A stretch of DNA of 64,000 nt from Dipteronia dyeriana (GCA_032871835.1 CM065297.1:63909253-63973252), one strand, 5' to 3'. Shown: positions 33,821-47,187, numbered from the stretch's first letter. Notes: generated by a model from the sequence alone, not told the origin. Numbers and translations: made by a program.

Positions 33821-36800
33821 GAAAAGTAAATATGATTTACTTGTTCTTGAATCTTGTTTAGTGGAAGATGATTCTTCACCCTGGATAGTTGATTTGGCGG
33901 CCACTAATAATGTTTGTTCTTCTTTGTAGTGGATTAATTCTTGGACACTGTTGGAGGAGGGAGCATTCTCAATGCGTATGGAATCAGGGGATGTCGTGTT
34001 GGTCGAAGCAGTGGGCGTAATTAGATTATATTTTTGTAATAATTATATATTGTTGGACAATGTATTTTATATTCCTGGATTTATACGGAATTTGATTTTC
34101 GTTTCTAAGCTATTAGAACAAAAATATTCGGTTTCTTTTAATAATAAGTCTGTTATTATTGGAAAGAATGGTCTAAATATTTATTTAGGAATTAATGAAA
34201 ACAATTTGTATATGTTAAGACCATTAATACATACTACACTGCTCAACACCGAAATGTTTAAGGTTGAAAAACCAAAAACTAAACGACATAAGATTTCTCC
34301 AGATAATGACACGTATCTCTGGCATCTAAATCTTGGTCATATCAACCTTGAACAGATAGATAGACTAGTAAAAAGCGGACCTGTAAGTGGGTTAAAGGTT
34401 AGCACCTTACATGTCTGCGAATCTTGTCTGGAAGGTAAGATGACTAAGAGACATTTTATTGGAAAAGAGCTTAGAGCTAAAGGACCGCTAGATCTTATAT
34501 ATAGTCTGCGGACCGATGCATGTTAAAGCTAGGGGTTGTTATGAGTATTATGACACCTTTATAGATGACTACTCAAGATACGGATACGTATACCTGATGC
34601 AACGAAAGTTGGAAACTCTTAAAAAGTTTAAAGAATTCCGAGCTGAAGTTGAGAATCAATTAGGTATGACTATCGAGTCACAGCGATCGGATCGTGGAGG
34701 TGAGTACCTTGACCACGAGTTTATAGACTTCATGGTTGAGTATGAGATAGTTTCCCAACTCACAGCTCCCGATACACCTTAGCAAAATGTTGTAGCGAAG
34801 AGGAGAAATAGAACCCTGATGGAAATGGTGAGATCTATGATTAGTTTCTCACCATTACCAAATTACTTTTGGGGATATGCATTACAAATAGTGGCATACA
34901 TTATAAATGTAGTGCAATCTAAATCTGTTTCTAAGACTCCCCTAGAGTTATGGAATGGTCGTAAAGCTAATTTGTGACATTTCCACATATGAGGGTATCC
35001 AGAACATTTGTTGAAAAATAGAACAGGAAAGCTAAGCTCCAAGTATGTTGTCTGCCTGTTTGTAGGATACTCTAAAGAGACCAGAGGTGGACACTTCTAT
35101 AGTCCCAAAGATAACAAAGTATTTGTATCGACAAATGCAACTTTTCTTGAGGATAATTACATTAGTGACCTTAAATCTCATTCCAAGATTGTATTAAATG
35201 AGTTAGAGCCTAGTGAGACTAGTGCTTTATCAATAAAAGTTGTTGATCCACAAACATCTGAGAGTCAGATGGTTCCTGATCAGGATACACTACCACCTAG
35301 ACGTAGTGAGAGGGTTGTGAGACAACCTGAACGCTACTTAGGTATAGGTGAGGGACAAGGTGTTATCTCTGTTGATAGTGTGGATAATCCGTTGACATTT
35401 AAAAATGCAATGGAATTCCTGATAAAGAAGAATGGCTTAAAGCCATGAATCTCGAGATGGAGTCCATATACTCTAACTCAGTCTGAGATCTTATAGACTT
35501 ACCGGATAGGGTAAAACCCATAGAGTGTAAGTGGATCTACAAGAGAAAGAGAGGAATAGACGGAAAGGTAGAGACATTCAAGGCAAGGCTAGGATAGTGG
35601 CCAAGGATTATACCCAGAAAGAGGGGGTCGATTATGAAGAGTCTTTCTCGTCAGTAGCCATGTTTAAGTCTATTAGGATTCTCTTATCCATTGTTGCCTA
35701 TTTCGATTATGAAATTTGGTAAATGGACATCAAGACTGTATTTTTGAATGTTTATCTTGGCGAGAGCATTTATATGATGCAACCAGAGGGATTTGTGTCT
35801 CCAGATCAAGAGCAAAATGTTTGCAAGCTGCAAAGGTCCATCTGTGGACTTAAGCAGGCATCTAGATTTTGGAACATTAGGTTTGATGATATGATCAAAA
35901 CCTATGGCTTCTAGCAGAACGTCGATGAGCCTTATGTCTACAAGCGTATCATTGATAAGAAAGTAGTTTTCCTTATCCTATGCGTAGATGATATCCTACT
36001 CATTGGGAATGCTATGGGAGTGTTTTCCGATGTAAAGGGCTGGCTGTCTAGCCAATTCCAATGAAAGATTTGGGAGATGCAAGTTATGTTCTAGAGATCC
36101 AACTTATAAGGGATCGTAAGAACAAACTCATAGCACTGTCTCAAGCATCATATATCGACAAGATTCTTGTGCGATTTTTGATGCAGAACTCCAAGAAAGG
36201 TAATTTACCTTCCAAGCATATAGTTCACTTTTTTAAGGAACAGTGTCCTAAGACACCTATAGAAGTTGAGGATATGAGACGTGTACCCTATGCATCGGCA
36301 GTAGGTAGTCTCATGTATGCTATGTTATACACGAGACCGGACATCTGCTATGCAGTGTGAGTAGTTTGCAGATACCAGTCCAAACCAAGATTTGATCATT
36401 TGGTTATTGTCAAGACAATTCTCAAGTATCTTCGGAAAATGAGAAATTATATGCTAGTGTATTCCGGACAGGATTTGATCCGGTTAGGATACACTGATTC
36501 TGATTTTCAGTCTTACAGGGATTCTAGAAAATCCACGTCTGGATCAGTATTCACCCTGGGTGGTGGTGCCATTATGTGGAGAAGTATCAAGCAATCTTGC
36601 ATTGCTGACTCCACCATGGAAACCGAATATGTAGCCACTTGTGAAGCTGCTAAAGAGGTTGTTTGGCTCCGTAAGTTCTTGAGTGATCCGGAAGTTGTTC
36701 TAGACTTGGATAAGCCCATCACACTTTATTATGATAACAGCGGTGCTGTGGCTAATTCCAAATAACCAATAAGCCATAAGAGAGGGAAGCATATAGAGAG

Positions 36801-36960
36801 AAAGCATCATCTCATCAGAGAGATAGTGTGGAGAGGAGATGTGATCGTCACCAAGATAGCCTCACAAGACAATCATGCTGATCCATTTACGAAGACGTTA
36901 CTGACTAAAGTGTTTTCGGGTTACCTAGATGGTCTAAGGTTACGAGACATGCCTCACATG
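33821..36960 (+). pseudogene. Copia-B pol, complete order but broken
   Basis: Protease site W-I-V-D-L-A-A-T-N-N-V-C at ~33885 (usual DSGAT lost) and a stop at 33928. Pre-integrase YLWHLNLGHINLEQ and C-E-S-C at ~34315-34430. Integrase with the second D (RSDRGGEY), but Q is a stop at 34783 and the catalytic E is K (VAKRRNR, ~34795). RT: DYTQKEGVDYEESF, MDIKTVFLN and the active site C-V-D-D (usual YVDD) at ~35985. RNase H: RKSTSGSVFTLGGG, WRSIKQSC, DSTMETEY at ~36500-36640. Stops at ~35722, 35914 and 36765. Domains run IN-RT-RH, so Ty1/copia. Cannot be functional. Confidence 0.88.
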
Positions 36961-36967
36961 CTTTAGT

Positions 36968-36980
36968 GCAAGTGGGATAT
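36968..36980 (+). other. Polypurine tract before LTR2
   Basis: gcaagtgggatat precedes tgttgggg; the usual gggagat is altered to gggatat. Confidence 0.8.
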
Positions 36981-39102
36981 TGTTGGGGTTTATGCCCTAA
37001 ACATGTAACTTGTAAATGGATTTATGAAATAAATAAAAGGAAAGGTTCAATTCATTCTAGTTATGTTATTTATTTTATAAACTTGTGTACATATTAACAT
37101 CCTGGATAACCGGATGTAATCTCAAACTGTGTATATGAGTGTCATATACGGATGGATACAGTAAGAGACATGCAATCTAAGGAGTCCATAGATAGCAAAT
37201 AAAGCTGGGTACTTTATTTGTGGTTAATCTATAATTACGGTGCATTCCGTAATGTACAGTGATTCTATCTTGAATCATTCATATGAGATATGGGAATGAA
37301 GGCACCTTGTATGATGTGATCATATAGGACTAGGCCATGATCTATATGAATCTCACACCAAGATCCGTTTACCGATGAGATTCATATGTATCAACTAATG
37401 ATGGCTATTCGTGGGTGATCTTAATCCTGAGTGTCTTATCGACTTCTTCAGGTTAGATCGTGGTCTTTGATATACCATGGGTGAGGTCAGATGCATTTCC
37501 TGATCAATACACTCCGTATGTTGGGATTACGGTTTGGCTTATGGATGGGAAGGTTTGTACACAATAGTGGAATCCACTCCTTCTTATGAGAAGTATATGG
37601 TAGTTCCCTTAAGGGTTGATTCGGGGCTTGGACAATATGAGCTCTCTCCTAATTCCGTGAGGAAATAGGATTATTGTTCATTAGAGAATCAATGGTAATT
37701 AAAGGATATATGTAATTAGAGGGGTATAACGGAATTATAACCCAGCTCTAATTATGAATTACTGTGGAGGATCACACATTGTGTAATAGCTATATCGATG
37801 GACACCGAGTTGTATCGGTTTTGTGTAAAAACGTCTACAGTTGAGAGAGTGCAGCTTCGGGTTTTCAGTGGAATAACACTGGAGTTAATAATCAAGGAAT
37901 ATTAATTAAAGAGTTTAATTAATGATTCCGATGATTATTGGAGCTCAAAATATTGTGGGTCCATTAGGTCCCCATGATAGCTCGATCGATTTAGGTAACA
38001 AGGGTCACAGTTAATTGATTGGATTGTCTAATTAATTGTGTTATAAAAGTGACACGTGTCATGACTTGATTGAGTAATTAGATTATTCAATTGATTAAAA
38101 TGACAATTATGACATTTAAATAATAAGTTTATTTGATAATGTAATTAGTCATAAATGGAAGGTTTCAATTGTTTTTTATTTTTGAATGATGATATTATAT
38201 GATTATCTCATTTATTAAATAAAAGAAATTATATATATATATATATATATATAATATCTTATTTGATAAATAAAATATAGATTTTATTTTTAAATAAAGA
38301 TATGATCAATTTTTTTTTAAAATTAAATATATATGATCTATTTTAATAAAAAAAAAAGTCAAAACACACACATCAGTTAAAGTGAAAGGGTGTGCGTGCC
38401 TTTAAAATGAAGAATGATCATTTTATTAAGGTGTGCGTGGCTTTTAAATAAATTAAAAAAAAAAACTGATCTTTTTCACTTTAAAAGGAAAACGGAAGCA
38501 GCTAATATTTTTTTTTTAGCTCGGGTCCATATGCGTGAGACGCATGGGCCAATACACTGTGTTTTGTTCTTTGTTCTTTTGTTCTTTTGTTCTTTTGTTC
38601 TTTTGTGCAAGTGTATTGACAACGGATCGAAAACACACCGGTCAATTATTTTTGCATGAGATGCAATTTATATTTGTGTGTGTAAGACACGTGTATGAGA
38701 TTTTATGTGTAAGTGTTGTGCACCGATACAAAAGAAAAAAGTTTCTTATTTTCTCTACATCCTCTATTATAAGTTTCTGAGTCCGTTACGCACCCACACG
38801 CAGTTATTAATCCCGGGATATAGCGAGGAAGATCATTAGTATAGACCAGAAGCATATCGAAAAGTGAAGGAGTCTCCAAATGTTGGTATGGTTCTATTTT
38901 TTTTTATTTTTTTTTATTTTTTTTTATTGATTAAAATTTCTTGTATTTAGATATATATTTTATTAGTATAATAATTAGTATATGTATTTGTTCCGAAAAT
39001 AAATACGATCCTAAGTTCACTGGTCCCAGATACAGATGATGATCTGTATAAAAAATCTTAAAACCCATTTCTGCTGCGTGACCGGTGAACGGGGTTCCAA
39101 CA
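36981..39102 (+). repeat. Copia-B LTR2 (middle, divergent)
   Basis: tgttggggtt to gggttccaaca, 2122 bases. The first ~1.1 kb matches LTR1/LTR3, but from about 38150 to 38760 the U3 sequence is different, with a repeated ttgttctttt run (38566-38604). Two interrupted T8-9 runs follow at 38899-38925. It therefore comes from a different element of the family. Confidence 0.88.
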
Positions 39103-41104
39103 GTGGAATGGTCGTAAAGCTAGTTTGTGACATTCCGGATATGGGGATGTCCAGCACACGTGCTGAAGAACAGAAGTGGAAAGCTAGACTTCAAGTCTGT
39201 GGTCTGCCTGTTTGCAGGATACTCCAATGAGACCAGAGGTGGACACTTCTATAGTCCCTAAGATAACAAAGTATTTGTATGGACAAATGCAATGTTTCTT
39301 GAGGATAATTATATTAGTAACCATAAATCTCGTTCTAAGATTGTATTGAATGAGTTGGAGCCTGGTGAGACTAGTGCTTCATTAACAAGAGTTAATGATC
39401 CACAAACATGTGAGAATCGGATGGTTCATGTTTAGGATACACTACCACCTAGATGTAGTGAGAGGGTTGTGAGACAACCTGAACGCTATTTAGGTATAAG
39501 TAAGGGATAAGGTGTTGTCTTTTCTGATAGTGTGGATGATACATTGACATTTAAGAATGCAATGGAATTCTTGATAAAGAAGAATGACTTAAATCCATGA
39601 ATCTCGAGATGGAGTCAATGTACTCTAACTCAGTCTAGGATCTTGTAGACATACAGGATGGGGTAAAGCCTATAAGGTGTAAATGGATCTGCAAGAGAAA
39701 GAGAGGAGTAGACAGGAGGGTAGAGACCTTTAAGGCAAGGCTAGTGGCCAAGGGTTATACCCAGAAAGAGAGGGTCGATTATGAAGAGACCTTTTCTCTA
39801 GTAGCCATGTTTAAGTCTATTAAGGTTCTCTTATCCATTGCTGCCTATTTCGATTATGAAATTTGATAGATGAATCTCAAGACAACATTCTTGAATGGCA
39901 ATCATGATAATAGCATCTATATGATGCAACCAGAGGGATTTGTGTCTCCAGGTCAAGAGCAAAAGGTTTGCAAGGTGCAAAGGTCCATCTATGGACTTAA
40001 GCAAGCATCTAGATCTTGGAACATAAGGTTTGATGATGTCATCAACACCTATGGCTTCGAGCAGAATGTCGATGAGCCTTGTGTCTACAAGCGCATCATT
40101 GACAAGAAAGTAGTTTTCCTGGTTCTATACGTAGATGAAACCCTAGTAATTGGGAATGATATAGGAGTTTTGTCTGATGTAAAGGGCTGACAAGCTATCC
40201 AATTCCAAATGAAAGATTTGGGAGAGGCAAGTTATATTCTAGGGATCAAACTTATATGGGATTGTAAGAACAAACTCATAGCACTATCTCAGGCATCATA
40301 TATCGATAAGATTCTTGCACGATTTTCGATGCAGAACTCCAAGAAAGGTAATTTACCTTCTAGGCATGGAGTTCGCTTGTCTTAGGAATAGTGTCCTAAG
40401 ACACCTCAAGAAGTTAGGGATATGAGACGTGTACCCTATACATCAGCAGTTGGTAGTCTCATGTATGCTATATTATGCATGAGACCGGACATCTGCTATG
40501 CAGTGGGAGTGGTCAGTAGGTATCAGTCCAATCTAGAATTGGATCATTGGGTTTCTGTCAAGACTTATCTCAAGTATCTTTCGAGAACAAAAAATTATAT
40601 GCTAGACAGGATTTGATCCCGTTAGGATACACGAATTCTGATTTTCAGTCAGATAGGGATTCTAGAATATCCATGTCTGGATCAGTATTCACCTTGGGTG
40701 GTGGAGCCATTGTATGGAGAAGTATCAAGCAATCTTGCATTGCTGACTCCACCATAGAAGCTGAATATGTAGCCATTTGTGAAGTTGCTAAAGAGGCTGT
40801 TTGGCTCTGTAAGTTCTTGAGTGATCTGAAAGTTGTTCCAGATCTGGATATACCCATTACACTTTATTGTGATAACAGTGGTGCTATGGCTAATTCCAAA
40901 GAACCAATAAGCCACAAAGAGAGAAACATATAGAGATAAAGTATCATCTCATTAGAGAGATAGTGCAGAGAGGAGATGTGATCGTCACCAAGATATCCTC
41001 ACAAGATAATCATGCTGATCCATTTATGAAGACCTTACCGCTTAAAGTATTTTCAGGTCACCTGGATGGTCTAGGGTTACGAAACATGCCTCACATGCTT
41101 TAGT
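39103..41104 (+). pseudogene. Copia-B partial pol (integrase end, RT, RNase H)
   Basis: Begins exactly after LTR2, at the W-N-G-R-K-A-S codons found at ~34950 in the full copy, and runs to the RNase H end. RT has M-N-L-K-T-T-F-L-N-G and an active-site box Y-V-D-E (second catalytic Asp lost) at ~40128-40140. RNase H has RISMSGSVFTLGGGAIVWRS. At least seven stops or frameshifts. Gag, protease and most of integrase are absent. Confidence 0.85.
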
Positions 41105-41117
41105 GCAAGTGGGAGAT
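41105..41117 (+). other. Polypurine tract before LTR3
   Basis: gcaagtgggagat then tgttgggg. Confidence 0.88.
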
Positions 41118-44100
41118 TGTTGGGGTTTATGCCCTAAAGATGTAATTTGTAAATGGATTTAGTGCAAGTTTAATTCATTCTTGTTGTGTTGTTTATTTTA
41201 TAACTTATGCATATATTTAACATCCAAGATTACCGGATATAATCTCGAACTGTGTATATAAGTGTCATATATGGATGGATACAATAAGAGGTGTGCAGTC
41301 TAAAGATTCCATAGATAGTAAATAAAGTTGGGCACTTTATTTGTGGTTAATCTATAGTTGTTGTCCATTCCGTAATGTACGGTGATTCTATCCTGAATCA
41401 TTCATATGAGATATGGGAATTGAGGCACCTTGTATGATGTGATCATATAAGACTTGGTCATGATCTATATGAATCTCTCACCAAGATACGTTTATCGATG
41501 AGATTCATATATATCAACTAATGATGGCTATATATGGGTGATCTTAATCTTAAATGTCTTATCGGCTTCATCAGGTTAGATCATGGTTTTTGATATACCA
41601 TGGGTAAGGTCAGATGCAGTTCCCGATCAATATGCTTCATATGTTGGGATTAAGGTTTGGCTTGTGGTTGGGAAGGTTTGTACATAATAGTGGAATCCAC
41701 TCCTTCTTGTGAGAAGTAGATGGTAGTTCTCTTAAGGGTTGATTCAGGGCTTGGATAATATGAGCGCTCTCCTAATTCTTTGAGGAAATAAGATTTATTA
41801 TCCATTAGAGAATCAACATTACTTAAAGGATATATGTAGTTAGAGGGGTATAACAGACATTATGACCCATCTAATTATGAATTATTATGGAGGATCACAC
41901 CATATGTAATAGCTATATTGATGGACACCGAGTTGTATCGGTCTGTGTAAAAGCGTCTACAGTTGAGAGAGTATAGTTTCGGGTTTTTAGTGGAATAACA
42001 CCGGAGTTAATAATCAAGAAATATTAATTAAAGAGTTTAATTAATGATTCCAAGGATTATTGGAGCTCAAAATACTCTGGGTCCACTGGGTCCCCTTATT
42101 AGCCCAATCTAACAAGGGTTGTGGTTAATTAATTGGGTTGTCCAATTAACTGCGTTACGAAAGTGACACGTATTCATTTGGGAATTAATTAAATAATGAG
42201 ATTATTTAATTAATGAACAATGGTGACTAAATAAATTAAATAACAAGATTATTTAATTATGTTATTAATCACTAAATGGAGGGTGTATGTTGATATTTGT
42301 TTTTGAATAAAATAAGATAATGTGATTGTTTTATTTTATTAAATTAAATATTTTATTTTTGAATTTAAATAGTTTGAATTCAAAAATAAAATAAAATAAA
42401 ATAAAAGATATGTGATATTTTTTATTTGAAAGTTTTTGAAAATCAAATAAATCTTTGATCATTTTTTTTATTAAATTAAAAAAATATGTGATATATTTTA
42501 TTTGAAAAAAACTGATATATCATCAGTTTTTTGGAATTTCAATATATATATATATATATATATATATGATATATATTATTATATTGATAAAAAAATGAAT
42601 AAAAGAATTGAAAAAAGTTGATACCGGTTTTTCAAAAAAGTGATATGAGATATTTCTTTGATTATATATATATACACTTTTAACACACATATGTCAATGT
42701 TATTTTGTTGATATATACAATTTGGTGTGCGTTTGTAGAAGTGAGTAAACTGTGTGCGTTTTGTAGAGAAAATACGCGCAAGTGAAGTGTGAAAATCGAA
42801 ATTAGGGTAAATAAATAAAAATTCCCTTTTAAATAACAAGAACCTTAACCCTAGATTAATTGATGTATATAAAAAGTGTGGTACCTTTTCCTCGTGACGA
42901 TTGAACAAGCGCCGAATTGAATCCGCAAGATCTTCCAATCCAATCATGAACGTGAATCACCTAGGAATGTGGGCTCCTTCTTTTTTAATTGTATACCTGA
43001 GGATGGAAACAAACAAAATCTTTTTTTCTTTGTTAGTTACAATTATCCTCCAAAACGAAAACAAAGAACAATAGGTCACTTGTGAATTATCAATCAATTT
43101 GATTGAAACTCACGTGAACCTTGATTCAATGTTGTACACAAAACCTTTTAATGTAAAGGCTACTAGTGTACTATCGAAACTAAACGTTATTTCTTCCTTT
43201 TCTTCTTTGCCGAATCTCACACTATTTCTTAGAGTTGATCGAATTTTGTCTAGAGTAAAAATAGATTTTTCTCCCTCAAAATTCTACGGTAGCCGAATTC
43301 TCTTCACAAAGAAAACCCTTGCTTGGCTGAAATCTTCTCTTAAATTGTACTAAGGCTGGCCGAAAATCCTCTCAAGGAATTGTATGGGCTGGCCGAATTT
43401 TAAGAGAAATATATATAGGATCATAAATCCTCTCCTAAGAAGGATTTACTTGGTTGACAAGAATACTTTCCTTAGGTGGATTTATTTGGTAGTTAAGAAT
43501 CATTTCAAAAAAAAAATAATTCTATCATTTCGTAGATTTACTTGGTGCCCAAGAATCCTTTTCCAAAAAGAATCCTTTTCCAAAAAGAATTCTTTCCTAC
43601 ACCAAGACTCATAATCCAACTCAATAGTGTATTTGTAACCGTAATAAGACTTTCTAATTTGATTAGATAAATAATTCCTTTTATTTATCTACTTATCAAA
43701 TATAGTCTTTAATATTAATTATACTACCAACAATAGTATAATTTTAGGAGACCATCTCCTACTAGAAAAAAGATTTTGGCTTTTAATTAAATAATTAATT
43801 AATTACCATATTAATTAATTTCAATTTAATTAAATAGTAGAATAAAAATAATATAATTAAGCATTTTTAAATAGCCTTGCCGCCTAACACAATTATATGG
43901 ACCAATATAATATTTTTCTTATTTTATTAAATACATTGGACCTTAATAAAAAATCCACATGTGAACTAGACCCATTCTTACAAAAAGAAACAAGTCCACA
44001 TGCCTTAATACAATTCGAGATGGACCCCTAAATTGGTCCGGTAGAATATATCAAGTGATTCATGCAAGTTCGTATGGATTGAGGATATTGACGGTCTATC

Positions 44101-45545
44101 TAAATTAAGCTCCAATAGACACAACCCAATCACAATCAAAAAATGATTCACTTAGGTCCGATCAATTAATTTTTGTTTGTTCCACTAAAGAAATAAAATT
44201 GAACTCTTAAATAAAGATAGAATAAGTTGATGTTACTCATTCATACCCTAGACAACCTTAATGGAGAAAGTGTATCCTCGTGAAGAATATCAGTAATCGC
44301 CAAGAGCTCTTAGACCGCCTTTAGCTCTCCAAGTTACCATATTTACTCATATGACCACATTTTGAACTTGGATATTTTGACTTGTCCATAAGCCATGTTT
44401 CAATAGACGCTATTGAAAGCTTAACGCTAAGATTTAATATCCAATACCTCAAAACATCTATATGATGATATTCTACTCTCATTTAATAAATGGAGCCACG
44501 TTGTCCATATCTATAAATGAAGTCCTCTATCGATTAACAAATGAAAACCACCAAACTATCGAGGATAAACTATGCTATATAATCGTACTCATTGATAGCT
44601 CAAATGATAACATTTATAACCATAAGTCCATCATTTATCTCAGGATTGAGATAGACTCTCCGATTGTCTTCAAATGAAAAACTTTTATCCATTGACGGTT
44701 CTAGATAAAGTATTTCATTGTGATCCAATTCAATGCACCTAGTGCACTAGATTCTTTTTCCCAAAGTCACCACACTTTGATGATTTTAGACTCATCATAA
44801 CACATTTGATCCCACTTAAATGTTAGCAAAAGAATCTACAACTTTGATAAGTTTAAGGCACCCAACCTTTTATCTTAAGTTGTGAATATTATTCAAGACT
44901 AACCAAAGAATTGTGTCTACCTCAAACATATCTAGATATATGAACAATTCTTCTTTTCTCATAGTCTTTTGACCATACGATTATTTACTTTTGACAATTA
45001 TAATAATTAAACTGTAAATGCTATAAGATTTGTTAAACTAGAAATCACTTTATTAATATGAAAAGACTATCAAATACATTATTACACTCTTGCTATCGAG
45101 CATAATCCCAACAAGTTTTAACTAAGAGATAAAAGTGTGCAAGTGTGTGCATTGAAAAAGTACAAGTGTTGCACTTAAAAAAAATAGATGAAAGAGTTTC
45201 TTCTTATTTTTTTCTCCACATCCTCTTAAGTTCCTAAGACTGTGACGTGCCCACACGCAATTACCGATCCCGGGATACAGCGAGGAAGATCAATGGTACA
45301 AACCAGAAGCATATCGTAAAGTGAAGGAGCCTCCAAACGTTGGTATGGTTTTATTTTCGTCTTTTCTTTACATTGATTTCAATTTCCTGTATATACATAT
45401 ATTTTATTATTGTAATAAATTTATATGTATTAGTTCCGAAAATAATTACGATCCCAAGCTCACTGGTCCTAGATACAGATTACGATATATATAAAATTTT
45501 TAAAACATTACTTCCACTGTGTGACCGGTGAACGGGGTTCCAATA
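41118..45545 (+). repeat. Copia-B LTR3 (3'), split by a solo LTR
   Basis: Two pieces, 41118-42761 and ~45119-45545, together about 2.07 kb, the same as LTR1. Ends ggttccaata (usual caaca altered), then gagca. Confidence 0.9.
42762..45113 (-). repeat. Solo LTR of the Copia-A family
   Basis: Minus-strand LTR of 2352 bases, with no internal sequence. The flanks are cgttt (42757-42761) and agttt (45114-45118), a target-site duplication with one mismatch. Produced by recombination between the two LTRs of an inserted element. Candidate TATA at 43409-43417. Confidence 0.92.
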
Positions 45546-46075
45546 GAGCATTGCATTTTAGACTTTGTTCTCTATTAAGACATGTTCACATGATTTTGCT
45601 TTGTTATGTTTTGACTTATTGTTGGATAGAATAATTGAATTATAAGATGCATGATATCTATACTGGAATAAATATATCCTTGATTGAGGTTGATAGTAGT
45701 TGATATTACATTTAATTCCTTCATTCATGTGGTTGATAGTAGTTGCATGTGATTATGATCATTTCATTCTTGCTTGAGGTTGATTAGGTTCCTTCTTGTT
45801 TGAAGTTGATAGTAGTTGTGGTTACAACCAATTCCTTCATGTTTTAAGGTTGATAATAATTGTGATAGATACCAATTCTTTCATGTTTAGGATTATTTTG
45901 TTGTTAAATGCATTTGTTGATTTTGGTAAAATGTACATAAAAGCTTAAAAGTAACATTTATGCATATATAATTCATTATTTTATCATGTCACTTTTATGT
46001 TTATGTTCTTGTCTAATGCTCATTTGATTTCTTTCCACTCATGTTTTTTTGTTTTGTAGAGTTGACAACTTAAAA
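45546..46075 (+). other. LARD-B spacer upstream of PF20167-like gene
   Basis: Collinear with LARD-A ~15229-15467 but longer, with repeated segments of the form ttcttgcttgaggttgatag at ~45670-45880. No gene. Confidence 0.7.
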
Positions 46076-47187
46076 ATGGAGAAGAACAAGATTTCTAATC
46101 CTACCCATCCATCAAAACCCATAGCCAAAAACAAATCTACACCAACAACCTCTAGAAAATCCAAACACAATAAGTTGAAATCTTTAGGAATTATGGAAAC
46201 CAAAACGCTTATTCAAGATAGAGTTGTTGATTTGGTAGAGAGTTCCTACATTCATCATGATATTCATGAAAGGCATTAGGAAGCACGGATCAATACTTTT
46301 GAGGTTGTAAATGAGAGCCTTGTTAAAGAGTTTTCTTTTGAATATAAGGATAGTAAAACCTTTGAAAATGCCTTGATGAATGTGAGGGGAAGAACATTTC
46401 GGATCTCATCAGAAACCATCAATAAGTTCCTTGGTCTTTCCAATGAGATTGAGTCGGACCTACTTGATGTGGACAACATAGATCACTTAAATCTTATAGG
46501 GAGGACTTTGTGTGAAGATGATGGATTTGAGTGGGGGAAGAGAGCTTACATTTCTCAAAGTGAGTTAACCAAGGTAAGTGCCTTTCAGAATTTATTTGTA
46601 TGTGCCAATCTTATAGGATCTATTAATGCTTCGGAGCTAACGAAGAAAAGATCAAGATTGTGTATGCTTTGGTGACAAACAAGCCTTTGAACCTTGGTGA
46701 TCTCTTCATAGATCTTATTGAGAGTGCAACCTCTTCATCCAGATTGGACAAGAAATTGACTTTTTCGGGGTTTATCACTTGTTTTTGCAAGAAGCTAGGA
46801 GTTCCAAGACTTGATGATGATGTGCTTCTACCTTATTTGGACCATTTTTATGATAACTGATTTTCATTTATGTCATATAAAGAGAAAAAATTGCTAGTGA
46901 CACTTTTAGGCTTTTTGGTGTGCACTATAAGCCAGGTGTTGTATCAAGCACAAGTAGTCTACCGGAATGGGCTTTACAATTTGAAGAAGGGCTTTATGAC
47001 TAAGATTGGAGAGCTTAATGCTAAGGTGGAGGATCTAGGTGCAAAGGCGAAACAACAAGATAAGAAGATCAAATACCTAGAAGACAAACATGCCTCTAGC
47101 AATTCATCCACCACCAAGCAATATGCAAGATCAACAACAAGGCTTCTTAAAAGATGCTTGATCTTAAGGTTTGGTATGATTACTTAA
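46076..47187 (+). pseudogene. PF20167-like 'putative plant transposon protein', LARD-B copy
   Basis: Start M-E-K-N-K at 46076; an earlier in-frame ATG (46049) is less likely. Basic, disordered N-terminus, then KSLGIMETKTLIQDRVVDL. TAG at 46277 where LARD-A has Trp; homology continues with MNVRGRTFRISSETINKFLG, LDVDNIDHLNLIGRTLC and RAYISQSELTKVSAF. A frameshift near 46640 is followed by YALVTNKPLNLGDLF and GFITCFCKKLGV, then TGA at 46858 and a C-terminal coiled coil (LNAKVEDLGAKAKQQDKKIK). It aligns end to end with the LARD-A copy, with lesions at different positions. Function unknown. Confidence 0.75.

Larger units (their letters stand above)
29385..45545 (+). mobile_element. Copia-B: composite Ty1/copia element with three LTRs
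   Basis: Order: LTR1, PBS, gag, full pol, LTR2, partial pol (from integrase on), LTR3. The outer ends are flanked by the same five bases, gagca (29380-29384 and 45546-45550), inside LARD-B. LTR1 and LTR3 share their variable U3 sequence; LTR2 differs there. LTR3 is split by a solo Copia-A LTR. All coding parts are broken. Confidence 0.9.

Noticed and set aside
38414..38780. Two overlapping 81-codon ORFs with hydrophobic Phe/Cys-rich stretch
   Set aside because: Inside LTR2, produced by the ttgttctttt repeat; no ancestral coding match in LTR1 or LTR3.
43099..43614. Plus-strand ORFs in the solo LTR (also 19718-20296)
   Set aside because: LTR sequence shared by the family; no protein similarity, and broken differently in each LTR.
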